A stretch of 64,000 nucleotides of DNA from Sediminibacillus massiliensis. Its GTDB lineage: Bacteria; Bacillota; Bacilli; Bacillales; Amphibacillaceae. Where the stretch lies: assembly GCF_900156915.1 (NCBI RefSeq), contig NZ_LT732535.1:1513823-1577822 (forward strand), in the 5' to 3' direction. This document shows positions 36,408 through 45,379 of this stretch, piece after piece. The notes under the pieces are model-generated. The model was not told the DNA's origin. It ran no database searches and was given only the letters and a program-made list of their open reading frames with translations. Position 1 is the first letter of the stretch. Every line of letters begins with the position of its first letter. The position numbers and the translations under genes are program-made.

Positions 36408-37283
36408 TTATTCTCCGATCATTTTGTTCACTTTCTCTTGATTGTTGTCAATCCACTCTTGTGCTACTTCTGTTTCATCAGCACCTTCCTCGATTTTAAC
36501 AATCATTTCTTCGACGTCATCAATTGGTATGCTCCAGTTGCTTAAGAATTCATATGCCTCCGGTGCTTTGTCTTTTAAGTTATTGTTTGTCACCACGTGG
36601 ACGGAAGAAGTTTCAAAGAAGCCTTTGTCATCCTCCAATACTTTCAAATCGTATTTGTTGAACATCGTATGGGGTCTCCAGCCGAAGAATACAACTGGCT
36701 CTTCTTGCTTCATCAAGCGGGAAGCTTGAGCTAGCATTCCCCCTTCACTGGAAGCAACATGTTCCATATCCAGCCCGTATGCTTTAATCAACTCTTTCGA
36801 TGTTTTCGTAGCGGAGGCACCTTCTTCAATGCCGTAGTACTTGTTATCAAATATATCTTCATTGCCTCCAATATCACTGATGGAATTAATATCTTCCATA
36901 TAAGTTGGTACAACCCAGCCTGTTTCTGCTTCCGGATAACTTACTGCTGTATCTTCTATAGAATCAGAGTATTTTTCAAAATAGTTTTCATGCATCGGCA
37001 TCCAGGAATCCATGAATACATCCAAGTCTCCCCGGGAAAGCCCAGTGAAAACACCGCCTACATCGGCTTTCGTTTCTTCAACAGTATATCCCATATCTTC
37101 CAGGATCAATCCGGCCACCTTCGTCGGAGGAACGGTCGTCGTCCATGGTGCCACGCCGAATGTTATAGTTGGTTTGCCTTCATCTGAATTAGTTGAAGCT
37201 TCTTCACCTTGACTATCAGCTCCACATGCTGAAATAATCCCTAATACAAGTATCATTACTAAGCTAAAGATGATTTTTTTCAT
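36408..37283 (-). CDS. opuAC: Glycine betaine-binding lipoprotein OpuAC
   Basis: This extracellular receptor of the OpuA osmoprotectant importer has 291 residues with lipobox ISAC. The mature type II binding domain has FGVAPWTTTVPPTKVAGLILEDMGY, DVFMDSWMPMH, GWVVPTYM and the aromatic motif FFGWRPHTMF. These Trp residues form the betaine cage in known OpuAC proteins. It is the last gene of the operon. Ligand choice (betaine, carnitine or both) is inferred; the upstream enzymes suggest it also serves carnitine supply. Confidence 0.88.
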   Translation of the reverse strand: MKKIIFSLVMILVLGIISACGADSQGEEASTNSDEGKPTITFGVAPWTTTVPPTKVAGLILEDMGYTVEETKADVGGVFTGLSRGDLDVFMDSWMPMHENYFEKYSDSIEDTAVSYPEAETGWVVPTYMEDINSISDIGGNEDIFDNKYYGIEEGASATKTSKELIKAYGLDMEHVASSEGGMLAQASRLMKQEEPVVFFGWRPHTMFNKYDLKVLEDDKGFFETSSVHVVTNNNLKDKAPEAYEFLSNWSIPIDDVEEMIVKIEEGADETEVAQEWIDNNQEKVNKMIGE

Positions 37284-37301
37284 ATCTTTTACTCCCTCTC
37301 G

Positions 37302-38132
37302 TTAAACTTTTTGGCCAAGCCCTTGTGTAATCCTGTCTAAAATAATCGCCAGAACGACAATTCCTAATCCTCCGGTCAAACCTAGTCCTACATTCACATT
37401 GGAAATGCCGGAAAGTACGGTAGAACCAAGACCTGGCGCACCAATCATAGAGGCGATGACTGCCATAGACAACGCCAGCATGATTGTTTGATTTACTCCT
37501 GCCATAATTGTCGGCACTGCCATGGGCAATTGAACTTTGAATAACAACTGCCATGATGTGGATCCAAAAGCTTGTGATGCTTCAATAACATCTTTCGGAA
37601 CCTGCTTGATTCCCAGGTTCGTCATCCGTACTGCTGGGGGAGTAGCAAATACAAATGTAGCTACGACTGCTGGTACTCCACCAAGGCCGAATAATAGAAT
37701 TGCTGGAATTAGATAGACAAAGCTTGGCAGTGTCTGCATAAAGTCCAATACTGGCCTAAGAATTTCATTGGCCACTTTACTTTTAGCACTCATAATCCCA
37801 AGCGGGACACCGATCACAACAGAAAGCAATGTCGCAACAAGAACAACCGCTATTGTCTGCATGGCATCCGGCCATAAATTTACAGCCCCTAAATAAATGC
37901 AACCAATAAAAGTAAATAAAGCTACTCCTTTTCCGGCAAGTTTCCAAGATAATAAAATCAATAGGATCGCTAACACTTCTGCAGGTATGAAAAGCAATAG
38001 ATTGGTAACTCCCTCGACGAAAGAACCAATTACTTCACTTACACTGTCAAAGAACCCGCCCATTACTGGCAAAAGCCAATTATCCACGAAATTATTTGTC
38101 CATTCTTCCAAGGGTAATTGGAAATAATTCAT
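37302..38132 (-). CDS. opuAB: Glycine betaine ABC permease OpuAB
   Basis: The 276-residue permease has about six to seven helices. It carries the EAA-like coupling loop AFGSTSWQLLFKVQLPMAVPTIMAGVNQTIMLALSM and LDFMQTLPSFVYLIPAILLFG of the OpuAB/ProW family. It overlaps opuAA by 4 nt (ATGA), so the two are translationally coupled. Confidence 0.92.
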   Translation of the reverse strand: MNYFQLPLEEWTNNFVDNWLLPVMGGFFDSVSEVIGSFVEGVTNLLLFIPAEVLAILLILLSWKLAGKGVALFTFIGCIYLGAVNLWPDAMQTIAVVLVATLLSVVIGVPLGIMSAKSKVANEILRPVLDFMQTLPSFVYLIPAILLFGLGGVPAVVATFVFATPPAVRMTNLGIKQVPKDVIEASQAFGSTSWQLLFKVQLPMAVPTIMAGVNQTIMLALSMAVIASMIGAPGLGSTVLSGISNVNVGLGLTGGLGIVVLAIILDRITQGLGQKV

Positions 38133-39328
38133 CCTGCTGTCACCTCATCTTTTTCTTTTCCTAGAACAAGTCCGGAAAGGATTGAGACACGGGAAATGAT
38201 TCCAAGCAGTCTATCGTCTTCTACCACTGTGATCGGATATTTCGTCTCAGCAGCATACCCAAACAAATCATTTAGCGATGTATCAGGGGAAGTACGATGG
38301 AAATCCTCTCTTAATACTTGTTCCATTGGAATGTTTTCTTTGTATGCCTTGATGGCATCATCAATCGTCAGTAAACCTTTCAACTGTTTGTTTTTATCGA
38401 CCACATATATACTGGATAGACCAGCTTCTTCCATTTTTCTGACCGCAACACGAGGACCGTCTTTATAGGTTGTCAGTACTTCTGGTTTTTTCATAATTTG
38501 TGATGCTTCCAATACTTTGGAACGATCGACATCTTCCACAAAATTGGAAACATAATTATTAGCCGGATTTGTCAGAATTTCTTCCGATGTTCCAATTTGA
38601 ACGATTTCCCCATCCTTCATGATTGCAATTCTGTCTCCTAACTTCAGTGCTTCATCCAAATCATGAGTGATAAAGATAATCGTTTTGTCATATTTATTTT
38701 GCAGGTTCAAGAGCTCATCCTGCATTTCTTTCCTTATTAAGGGATCAAGAGCACTGAAAGCTTCATCCATTAACAGGATGTCTGTATCATTGGCAAGTGC
38801 TCTGGCAAGTCCGACCCTTTGCTGCATACCACCGCTTAATTGATCAGGAACATTGTCTTCATAACCTTTCAGTCCAACATCCTCGATAGCTTTTAGAGCC
38901 GATTTTTCTCGTTCTTCTTTCTTTACACCCTGAATTTCCAAACCATAAGCTACATTCGACAGCACCGTACGATGTGGAAATAAACCAAATTTTTGGAATA
39001 CCATTCCAAGTTTCTTTCGTCTTGTCTCCGTCAAGGTTTGTTTATTCATCTTGGTAATATCGCTGCCCTCGATAAGAATCTCGCCATCTGTTGGTTCAAT
39101 TAACCGGTTAATCAAACGGATCAAGGTCGATTTACCACTTCCTGAAAGACCCATGATGACGAAGAATTCTCCGGCTTTTACAGAAAAGGAGGCCCGGTTG
39201 ACCCCCACCGTCATTCCTGTTTTAGTAAGAATCTCCCGTTTCGATTGACCGGCATTTAACTTCTTCATCCCATCTTTAGGATGGCTTCCGAATATTTTAG
39301 TAAGGTTTTGAACTTCGATTTTATTCAT
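38129..39328 (-). CDS. opuAA: Glycine betaine ABC ATPase OpuAA with CBS domains
   Basis: The 399-residue ATPase has Walker A GLSGSGKSTLIR near 60, signature LSGGMQQRVGLARAL, Walker B DILLMDEAFSALDP and a C-terminal tandem CBS module (residues about 275-390). In OpuA systems the CBS pair senses ionic strength or c-di-AMP. AGAGGAGA precedes the ATG. The gap to the thioesterase gene is only 42 nt, which places transport and catabolism in one operon. Confidence 0.93.
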   Translation of the reverse strand: MNKIEVQNLTKIFGSHPKDGMKKLNAGQSKREILTKTGMTVGVNRASFSVKAGEFFVIMGLSGSGKSTLIRLINRLIEPTDGEILIEGSDITKMNKQTLTETRRKKLGMVFQKFGLFPHRTVLSNVAYGLEIQGVKKEEREKSALKAIEDVGLKGYEDNVPDQLSGGMQQRVGLARALANDTDILLMDEAFSALDPLIRKEMQDELLNLQNKYDKTIIFITHDLDEALKLGDRIAIMKDGEIVQIGTSEEILTNPANNYVSNFVEDVDRSKVLEASQIMKKPEVLTTYKDGPRVAVRKMEEAGLSSIYVVDKNKQLKGLLTIDDAIKAYKENIPMEQVLREDFHRTSPDTSLNDLFGYAAETKYPITVVEDDRLLGIISRVSILSGLVLGKEKDEVTAG

Positions 39329-39370
39329 AAGAATTCTCCTCTTTGTTCATTCCCAAATGCTTAGAAACAA

Positions 39371-39838
39371 TTATTTTTTTCTAATACAGATTGTTCTTCC
39401 TGCTTGTTGTGGTATTTCATGTCCGGCACTCATGTCCTCAAGTTTTTGGACATTATCTGACACACTTTCAGGAAACGGGGCCGGACGCCCTTCAACAGTG
39501 CCAATTCCCATCAACATTTGCTCACTCGTAGCAATTGCTTCATCGTTATCATTTTTCATGGTAAAGAATACATGGAGACGTTTAGCGTCACGGTCCAGCA
39601 AATGAACTTCCACGTTCAGATCCTGGCCTTCATGCGCTTCTTTCAAATAGCAAAGATGTGTTTCCAATGTATAAATTGTGTAAGACAGTTTATCAATAGA
39701 ATCACTGTCCAGTCCGATTTTTCCCATTAAGGCATCTACTGCCATACTGAATACCTTCGCATACGCTGCATCATTCATATGGCCATTGTAGTCCACCCAT
39801 TCCTTAGATACTTTGCACGCAAGTACTTGATTGTTCAT
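39371..39838 (-). CDS. Hotdog-fold thioesterase, probable betainyl-CoA thioesterase
   Basis: The 155-residue 4-HBT-type protein has the active-site motif WVDYNGHMNDAAY near residue 15. Its position directly after L-carnitine dehydrogenase matches gene clusters in which a thioesterase hydrolyses betainyl-CoA to glycine betaine; in some bacteria it is fused to the dehydrogenase. ATG 39838 follows GGAAGGAG. The substrate is inferred from context. Confidence 0.8.
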   Translation of the reverse strand: MNNQVLACKVSKEWVDYNGHMNDAAYAKVFSMAVDALMGKIGLDSDSIDKLSYTIYTLETHLCYLKEAHEGQDLNVEVHLLDRDAKRLHVFFTMKNDNDEAIATSEQMLMGIGTVEGRPAPFPESVSDNVQKLEDMSAGHEIPQQAGRTICIRKK

Positions 39839-39865
39839 GTACAAGCTCCTTCCCCGTTAAAGATA

Positions 39866-40828
39866 TTAGTTTTTGGCAAGCTGTTTTGATTCCGGCCAGT
39901 ATTCCTCCACTAAATCCAACAGGCGTACAAGGAACTCATTCCGCCTCTGTTCCAAGTCGGCTACTGATTGATCTCCGGCGTGTGTTTCACAGCCTGTAAT
40001 AACCTTTTCTTTCAATTCATCTGTTAATTCAGGTGCTTCTAACTTCGTCCATGGCAGCTTGAGTGCCGGACCGAATTGTTCGAGCATATGGCGCATTCCT
40101 TGCGCTCCGCCGGCTAGATGGAAAGTCAGGAATGGTCCCATCTGTGCCCAACGCAAACCAGCGCCGTACACGATAGCCGCATCAACTTCCTCTGTTGTCG
40201 CGACACCGTCGTTCACAAGGTGAAGTGCTTCTCTCCAAAGTGCTTCCATCAAACGGTCGGCTACATGACCTTCAATTTCATGACGGACAACCAAAGGTTT
40301 CATGTTAATAGATTCGTAAAAAGAGTGTGCACGATCGATTACTTCCTGATCTGTTTTCTGTCCTCCGACCAATTCGACCAACGGAAGAATGTACACTGGA
40401 TTAAATGGGTGTGCTACGATTACACGATTAGGATTTTTACAGTCCTTTTGCAATGTGCTCGGTGTGATTCCAGAAGTACTTGACGCAATAATGGCATCCT
40501 CTTTCGCCAATAAATCAATCGAGGCAAGTAAGTTCCTCTTCAACTCTTCCCGTTCAGGAACATTTTCCTGAATGATATCTGCATCTGCAACGGCTGACTC
40601 TAAATCTGTTGTGAATGCCAAACGGTCTCGGGAGGCACCTGGGGCAAGGCCCATTTTTTCCATCGCAGGCCATGCATGGTCGACAGCGGCACGAGTACGT
40701 TCTTCAGCACCTTCTGCCGGATCTGTTGCGATTACATCAAATCCCTGTGCAAGACAGCGAGCGATCCACCCATTTCCGATGACTCCCGTTCCGACTACAG
40801 CTACTTTGTTTACTGTTGTATTTGTCAT
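39866..40828 (-). CDS. L-carnitine 3-dehydrogenase
   Basis: It oxidises L-carnitine to 3-dehydrocarnitine with NAD+ (EC 1.1.1.108). The 320-residue protein of the 3-hydroxyacyl-CoA dehydrogenase fold has VVGTGVIGNGWIARCLAQGF, ENVPEREELK, ASSTSGITPS and HPFNPVYILPLVELVGG, then a C-terminal helical domain (GLRWAQMGPFLTFHLAGG). The last block and the neighbours (DUF849 enzyme, thioesterase) point to carnitine rather than hydroxybutyryl-CoA. The start overlaps the upstream stop (TAATG). Confidence 0.87.
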   Translation of the reverse strand: MTNTTVNKVAVVGTGVIGNGWIARCLAQGFDVIATDPAEGAEERTRAAVDHAWPAMEKMGLAPGASRDRLAFTTDLESAVADADIIQENVPEREELKRNLLASIDLLAKEDAIIASSTSGITPSTLQKDCKNPNRVIVAHPFNPVYILPLVELVGGQKTDQEVIDRAHSFYESINMKPLVVRHEIEGHVADRLMEALWREALHLVNDGVATTEEVDAAIVYGAGLRWAQMGPFLTFHLAGGAQGMRHMLEQFGPALKLPWTKLEAPELTDELKEKVITGCETHAGDQSVADLEQRRNEFLVRLLDLVEEYWPESKQLAKN

Positions 40829-41721
40829 TAGTTGTTACCTCCGTTCGGGTTTCTCAAGCCCAAATATTTTCTCGCTTCCTGCGGGCTCATTGGTTGTTGT
40901 CCATTTGCGTTAAGCATGTTCACTGCTTTATCAACTAACTGGTCGTTTCTTGCAACGACACCTTTACTCAAATAAATATTGTCTTCCAGGCCGACACGCA
41001 CGTTTCCGCCTAGTAGTGCGGATTGTGCCGCAACCGGAATTTGCATGCGGCCGATTCCGAATGCCGACCAGTGAGCATTTTGTGGAATACGGTTTTTCAT
41101 GTAGTTCATCGTTTCCACATCCGCTTCTGCTCCCCATGGAATTCCTAAGCAAAATTGGAACATTGGATCATCCTCGATCAAACCTTCGCTTATCAATTGA
41201 TTTGCAAAACGAAGATGGCCTGTATCAAAGCATTCCAATTCCGGCTTTACACCGCTTTCCTGGATTAATTTTGCTTGTTGTCTGAGCCAGTCGGTAGGAC
41301 TGAAATAAATCATGTTGCCGAAATTGACGCTTCCGCAGTCAAGCGTGCACATTTCCGGAAGCAATTCGCCAACCGGTTTATGCCTTTCCTCTGGTGTTTG
41401 GATATCTGTACCGTCTCCTCCAGCGGCTGGTGTTTCAAGGCTTGGAAGGAAATCTCCCCCACCTCCAGAAGTGATGTTAATGATGACGTCTGTCTCTGAC
41501 TCGCGAATCCGGTCAACAATTTCCCGGTAGTAATCGACGCTATGGCTGATTCCTCCGGTTTCAGGATCTCTGGCATGAACGTGAGCAATGGTGGCGCCTG
41601 CCTTTGCCGAATCAATTGCAGATTCTGCTATTTCTTTCGGAGTTACCGGGACGTTCGGGTTTTTCTTTATCGTATCACCGGCACCTGTTACCGCAGCTGT
41701 TAAAAGAACTTTTGATTTCAT
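40828..41721 (-). CDS. BKACE (DUF849) enzyme, probable 3-dehydrocarnitine cleavage enzyme
   Basis: This Zn-dependent beta-keto acid cleavage enzyme has 297 residues: AAVTGAG start, ATIAHVHARDPETGG (metal His pair) near 42-56, VIINITSGGGGDF, ECFDTGHLRFA and the C-terminal NVRVGLEDNIYLSKG. Carnitine-pathway members transfer betaine from 3-dehydrocarnitine to acetyl-CoA, giving acetoacetate and betainyl-CoA. It is the first gene of the operon, after GGGAGGA. Confidence 0.85.
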   Translation of the reverse strand: MKSKVLLTAAVTGAGDTIKKNPNVPVTPKEIAESAIDSAKAGATIAHVHARDPETGGISHSVDYYREIVDRIRESETDVIINITSGGGGDFLPSLETPAAGGDGTDIQTPEERHKPVGELLPEMCTLDCGSVNFGNMIYFSPTDWLRQQAKLIQESGVKPELECFDTGHLRFANQLISEGLIEDDPMFQFCLGIPWGAEADVETMNYMKNRIPQNAHWSAFGIGRMQIPVAAQSALLGGNVRVGLEDNIYLSKGVVARNDQLVDKAVNMLNANGQQPMSPQEARKYLGLRNPNGGNN

Positions 41722-41807
41722 CGATAATTCCTCCCTGTATAAAGTTCATTTTTATATTTTTTTAGGCTTTATTAGGTATTTAGCTCGTTCGTTTAAGCAC
41801 AGCGATT

Positions 41808-41837
41808 ACTATACCATCCAGACGGTAAATTAATCAA
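41808..41837 (-). promoter_or_regulatory. Promoter and operator of the carnitine/betaine operon
   Basis: TTGATT (41837-41832) and TATAGT (41813-41808) have an 18-nt spacer. Within it lies the near-perfect palindrome TACCATCCAGACGGTA (41812-41827), a 7-2-7 repeat with one mismatch. This is the expected place for a repressor, most likely the TetR protein encoded just upstream. Confidence 0.65.
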
Positions 41838-41980
41838 CAGCGCAAAAAACAATGAAAAGGGATTCAAATTTCTGAGTATTGAAGTTAATAGTCGATAAAA
41901 CCTATAATAAGAGCATTTCAGTTTTGATTTTTTGTACAGAAAAAATTTTATAAAAAAATTTTTTTAATCGTAGAATCATA

Positions 41981-42012
41981 AAAAAAAGACACTATCCAAA
42001 AAGATAATGCCT
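41981..42012 (-). terminator. Terminator of the tetR-like gene
   Basis: GGCATTATC pairs with GATAGTGTC (two G-U pairs) on the minus strand, followed by U8. It separates the regulator from the operon. Confidence 0.7.
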
Positions 42013-42033
42013 TCGCCCTGTTATTTAATTTTT

Positions 42034-42570
42034 TTAATCGTCCACCCAATCGGACAAAGTGTCGTATACCTGTTGTTTCCGATCAGCGTCCAGATGATAG
42101 ATGTCGAATAATTCAGAAAGCCAGATCCCATCTGTCGCCAGCCGGATGATGGTCGACTTGACAGGATCAATTCCATCTGTTTCGATGTTCTTCTGCCATT
42201 TTTCATAAGCACTCTTGATAGGTTGCAGCAAGTCTGGATTAACTGCTTTAGCTGCTAACAAACCTGCATTCATATCTTTATGCTGATAGGTCTGGTTAAA
42301 GGTAACGTTCAAAAATGCCCGAGTCCATTTCCCATTCTCTTCCGGATCACTCTCCGCATTATTTTGGATCTTTGCCATATAATTATCCGCAAGATGCTCA
42401 ACCATTCCTTCCACCAGTGCTTCCTTAGAGGGAAAGTGGTATAGTAGACCGCCCTTGCTTATTCCTGCTTCTTTTGCCACTGCCTCCAAGGTTAAATTGA
42501 AAATCCCCTGCTTGCTGACAATACTTGCTGCTGCATGGAGAATCTCCACCTTTCTTGACCCTCTGTTCAT
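42034..42570 (-). CDS. TetR-family regulator
   Basis: The 178-residue repressor has the HTH at residues 6-50 (REVEILHAAASIV-like start, LEAVAKEAGISKGGLLYHFPSKEALVEGM) and a C-terminal ligand domain. ATG 42570 follows AGAAGGAGA; the longer frame lacks a ribosome site. It lies upstream of the carnitine operon, separated by a terminator. It is the likely regulator of the palindrome at 41812-41827, with carnitine or a CoA intermediate as possible ligand. Confidence 0.82.
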   Translation of the reverse strand: MNRGSRKVEILHAAASIVSKQGIFNLTLEAVAKEAGISKGGLLYHFPSKEALVEGMVEHLADNYMAKIQNNAESDPEENGKWTRAFLNVTFNQTYQHKDMNAGLLAAKAVNPDLLQPIKSAYEKWQKNIETDGIDPVKSTIIRLATDGIWLSELFDIYHLDADRKQQVYDTLSDWVDD

Positions 42571-42753
42571 TGCAATCTCCTTCTCAGTACCCGAAAATTT
42601 TCGCAAATATCGAATCTCTATATTCACGCTTTTTCTATTAGTAACACATCCTTGCAAAAGTAGAAAGTAAATTTATCCAGGATCGGACATGGAAATCACC
42701 TGGAAATGCAAGTTTGGAGCAAGTTTTAGCGCCCTGTAATTTTTTTAATCCGG

Positions 42754-43896
42754 CTATTTTGGATTTATAAGCTTACCTTTTACAAGCTGTTTTCTACATA
42801 ATTTGACATTCATATTTGTTGCAATCTTTTGCAATTGTTTTTCCTCTTGCTCGGTGATGATAGAAATCACTGTACCACCAGCTGTGCCAAGCCTTCCAAT
42901 TCTACCGGCCCGATGGATATACTGGTCCGTGTTTTCAGGCAAGTCCAGATTGATAATATGGGTTATATCCTTTATGTCCAATCCTCTTGCGGCTACGTCT
43001 GTTGCCAGGACTATTGGTTTATTTCCGGAACGGAATTCTTTAATCGTTTTTTCCCGTTCCTGTTTTTTAGATTCCCCATGAATGACTCCAGCTTCAATCC
43101 CTTTGTATTCAAGTTTCTCTGCAGATACAGACAGATTACCGATATCTCTAACAAAAGCCAGTGCTTTCATTTCCGAGCCTCTGATTAGTTTACGTAGTGT
43201 ATCCAATTTCTGACGTGCTTCCGTCACCAAATAGACATGTTCTACTGGCGGTGTTTCGACTTCATCCTTTGTCACTCGGATTATCTCCGGTTTATTCATT
43301 AATTTTTGTGCTGAATCTGCAACCTGCTCAGATAACGTGGCAGAAAAAAGTACGATTTGTCTATCACTCATGGTACTTTTGACAACAGCCTGGATTGTTT
43401 GTTGATGCTCCGGATTGAATAATTGGTCTGCTTCGTCAAACACCAATGTTTTCACCTCATGCATTTTCAACTTTTTCTTATTGATCAATTCCATTACCCG
43501 GCCAGGTGTACCAATGATAATCTGTGGGCGTTTCTTCAATTTTTCCAGTTGACGTTTAACATTTGCCCCGCCAATCAATGTGATACCAGTTATGCCGCTC
43601 CCTTCTGCCCATGCCTGAAGCTCTTTGTGGATCTGCATAACGAGCTCATGACTCGAGGCCAGGATGACAGCCTGCACATGCTTATGCTCCGGGTTTATAT
43701 GCTGCATTAATGGAAGTAAGTATGCAAGTGTTTTACCGCTTCCCGTCGGTGCTTCGGCAATGACATCTTTTCCCTCTGATATTAAGGGGACAGCCCTCGA
43801 CTGAACGGCAGTAGCCTTCTCAAACCCCGCATTATGCCAAGCATCCTGCAAAAAAGACTTTGGTGTTTCAAAAAGTTGTTCTAAATGAGTATTCAT
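42754..43896 (-). CDS. DEAD-box RNA helicase (YfmL type)
   Basis: The 380-residue helicase has APTGSGKTLAYLLP (motif I), GTPGR, VFDEADQLF (DEAD), FSATL (SAT), ATDVAARGLD and HRAGRIGRLG. There is almost no C-terminal extension, as in B. subtilis YfmL, which helps ribosome assembly in the cold. The ATG at 43896 follows GGAGAGG. A role in rRNA remodelling is inferred. Confidence 0.88.
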   Translation of the reverse strand: MNTHLEQLFETPKSFLQDAWHNAGFEKATAVQSRAVPLISEGKDVIAEAPTGSGKTLAYLLPLMQHINPEHKHVQAVILASSHELVMQIHKELQAWAEGSGITGITLIGGANVKRQLEKLKKRPQIIIGTPGRVMELINKKKLKMHEVKTLVFDEADQLFNPEHQQTIQAVVKSTMSDRQIVLFSATLSEQVADSAQKLMNKPEIIRVTKDEVETPPVEHVYLVTEARQKLDTLRKLIRGSEMKALAFVRDIGNLSVSAEKLEYKGIEAGVIHGESKKQEREKTIKEFRSGNKPIVLATDVAARGLDIKDITHIINLDLPENTDQYIHRAGRIGRLGTAGGTVISIITEQEEKQLQKIATNMNVKLCRKQLVKGKLINPK

Positions 43897-44019
43897 ATCG
43901 ATATCCTCTCCAAACAAGTAAGTCTGTTATTTATTATGACCCTGTATTTCTCAATCATAAACAGATTATCTTGATTATGCTATCTTCCTGCTGTATTACT
44001 TGCATAGAAACTGTATGTA

Positions 44020-44469
44020 TTATGCACCCATTGTCAAAATAGCGACAACTCCTATGATTGGTATAGTTGAAACAAGCCCAATCCCTATAAAAATAGTCGA
44101 ATTGACAAATGCCCTGGACTGCTCCGATAAATCCTTAATAGACATTAAACGAGTTCGAGTTAAAATGACATTCAACATGCCGAACAGGAGTATTACCAAG
44201 ATAAACAGAATAGGAAACATTAATTGAAGACTGTTGGCGTTGTATGACTCTATTTGAACGAAACCGAACACAATCAACAAAATCGGAATAACTTCAATGA
44301 TAGCGACTTTGATAAAAAAGCGCGTCGTTTCTTTTTGGAAAGACTCTGTAGTAACTGTCTTGCCTTCCTCCAGTCTTTTTTCAGCTGTCCCTGCCATTTG
44401 TTTAAAGGCAACTACAATCCCCGTCACAGCGATAACCGCCGCTAACACAAATAACCAACCTGGATTCAC
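44020..44469 (-). CDS. Hypothetical four-helix membrane protein
   Basis: The roughly 149-residue protein has hydrophobic segments near 5-25, 55-75, 85-105 and 125-145. The alternating layout of two helix pairs recalls rotary-type ATPase subunit c proteins, but no conserved acidic residue is evident. A GTG start (44469) gives 9-nt spacing to AAAGG; an ATG at 44478 abuts the ribosome site. Confidence 0.55.
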   Translation of the reverse strand: MNPGWLFVLAAVIAVTGIVVAFKQMAGTAEKRLEEGKTVTTESFQKETTRFFIKVAIIEVIPILLIVFGFVQIESYNANSLQLMFPILFILVILLFGMLNVILTRTRLMSIKDLSEQSRAFVNSTIFIGIGLVSTIPIIGVVAILTMGA

Positions 44470-44620
44470 ATCTAACATCCTTTCTAATCTAATAATTGAT
44501 ATGGAATTTTATCCTGAAAACCTATTCTTCATCATAGCACGAAATAGCATCACATGGATTCAACAAATTTAAAAAATTTCGGCTTCCAAAATGTTGTACG
44601 CTCCTTTACTCTTGGACAAT

Positions 44621-44656
44621 AAAAAAAAGCTGTCGAGAGTTCTCTCTCGACAGCTT
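44621..44656 (-). terminator. Terminator of the YkuS-YtxH gene
   Basis: AAGCTGTCGAGAG pairs perfectly with CTCTCGACAGCTT around TTCT; A8 on the plus strand gives the U-run. Confidence 0.88.
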
Positions 44657-44687
44657 GACAGCACGCAAACCATATTTGAATAGTCTG

Positions 44688-45206
44688 TTATACTTTTTGT
44701 GGTAATTCTTCCTCTTGAACCACCAGTTCATTTTCATTTTGCTGATTATCTTCTTTTTTCTTACCTGGCTTCATCTCTTTCACTTTACCGGTAAGATTGT
44801 TTGTCTGTTCTTTTGCTTGATTCATCTTTCCATTTAAATCATCCCGTAGGTCCTTCCCATTTTTAGGAGCCAATAAAAGGCCGGCTGTCGCTCCAACTAT
44901 GCTCCCGACTGCTATGCCGCTGAACAACCCTTTGGCAGTAAAGTTGGATGATGCTTTTTTATCGATCGCACCGGTTCTTAGAAGACGAGTTTCCACATCA
45001 GTAACAATCTTCTTGACACTTCTTCCCTTTGCTTCCACTAATGGCACGTTCATATGCAAGTCAGCCAAATCTTCTTTATCTCTGACCACGCAGCAGTCAA
45101 AGTCGACTGCATCGACTTTTCTCTGCAACATTTCAGCTTCATAGCCTTTGTTAATCAATTTCTGTTTTACATCCTTAAATGGTTCTTCTACCGCTATTCT
45201 TACCAT
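44688..45206 (-). CDS. Fusion of UPF0180 (YkuS-like) and YtxH-like domains
   Basis: The N-terminal 80 residues match the UPF0180 family: RIAVEEPFKDVKQKLINKGYE, VDFDCCVVRDKEDLAD, VPLVEAKGRSVKKIV. A hydrophobic Gly-rich segment (FSGIAVGSIVGATAGLLLAPKNGKDLR, about 92-118) and a charged coiled tail follow, which is the YtxH/general-stress layout. The fusion suggests a membrane-tethered stress protein. A sigma-B-type promoter lies 37 nt upstream. Confidence 0.75.
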   Translation of the reverse strand: MVRIAVEEPFKDVKQKLINKGYEAEMLQRKVDAVDFDCCVVRDKEDLADLHMNVPLVEAKGRSVKKIVTDVETRLLRTGAIDKKASSNFTAKGLFSGIAVGSIVGATAGLLLAPKNGKDLRDDLNGKMNQAKEQTNNLTGKVKEMKPGKKKEDNQQNENELVVQEEELPQKV

Positions 45207-45242
45207 ACTATCCCTCCGTAAAATTTCTTTAATGTGTAAACA

Positions 45243-45268
45243 ATACCCCGACAGGACACGATCTAAAC
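45243..45268 (-). promoter_or_regulatory. Sigma-B-type promoter of the YkuS-YtxH gene
   Basis: GTTTAG (45268-45263) and GGGTAT (45248-45243) have 14 nt between them, matching the sigma-B consensus GTTTAA-n12..14-GGGTAT. Confidence 0.7.
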
Positions 45269-45304
45269 TCTATTTTGCATTACTAATAAAACTAGTAATA
45301 AGAT

Positions 45305-45330
45305 GTTTGAAGTTCTTCCAAAGCGTGAAT
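45305..45330 (+). promoter_or_regulatory. Weak sigma-B-like promoter of the KGG gene
   Basis: GTTTGA (45305-45310) and GTGAAT (45325-45330) are 14 nt apart and diverge from the stronger sigma-B promoter of the neighbour. Confidence 0.4.
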
Positions 45331-45379
45331 AGTTCTTATATAGAAGCCAACAAATACTAATTCGAAAGGAGTTTTACAA

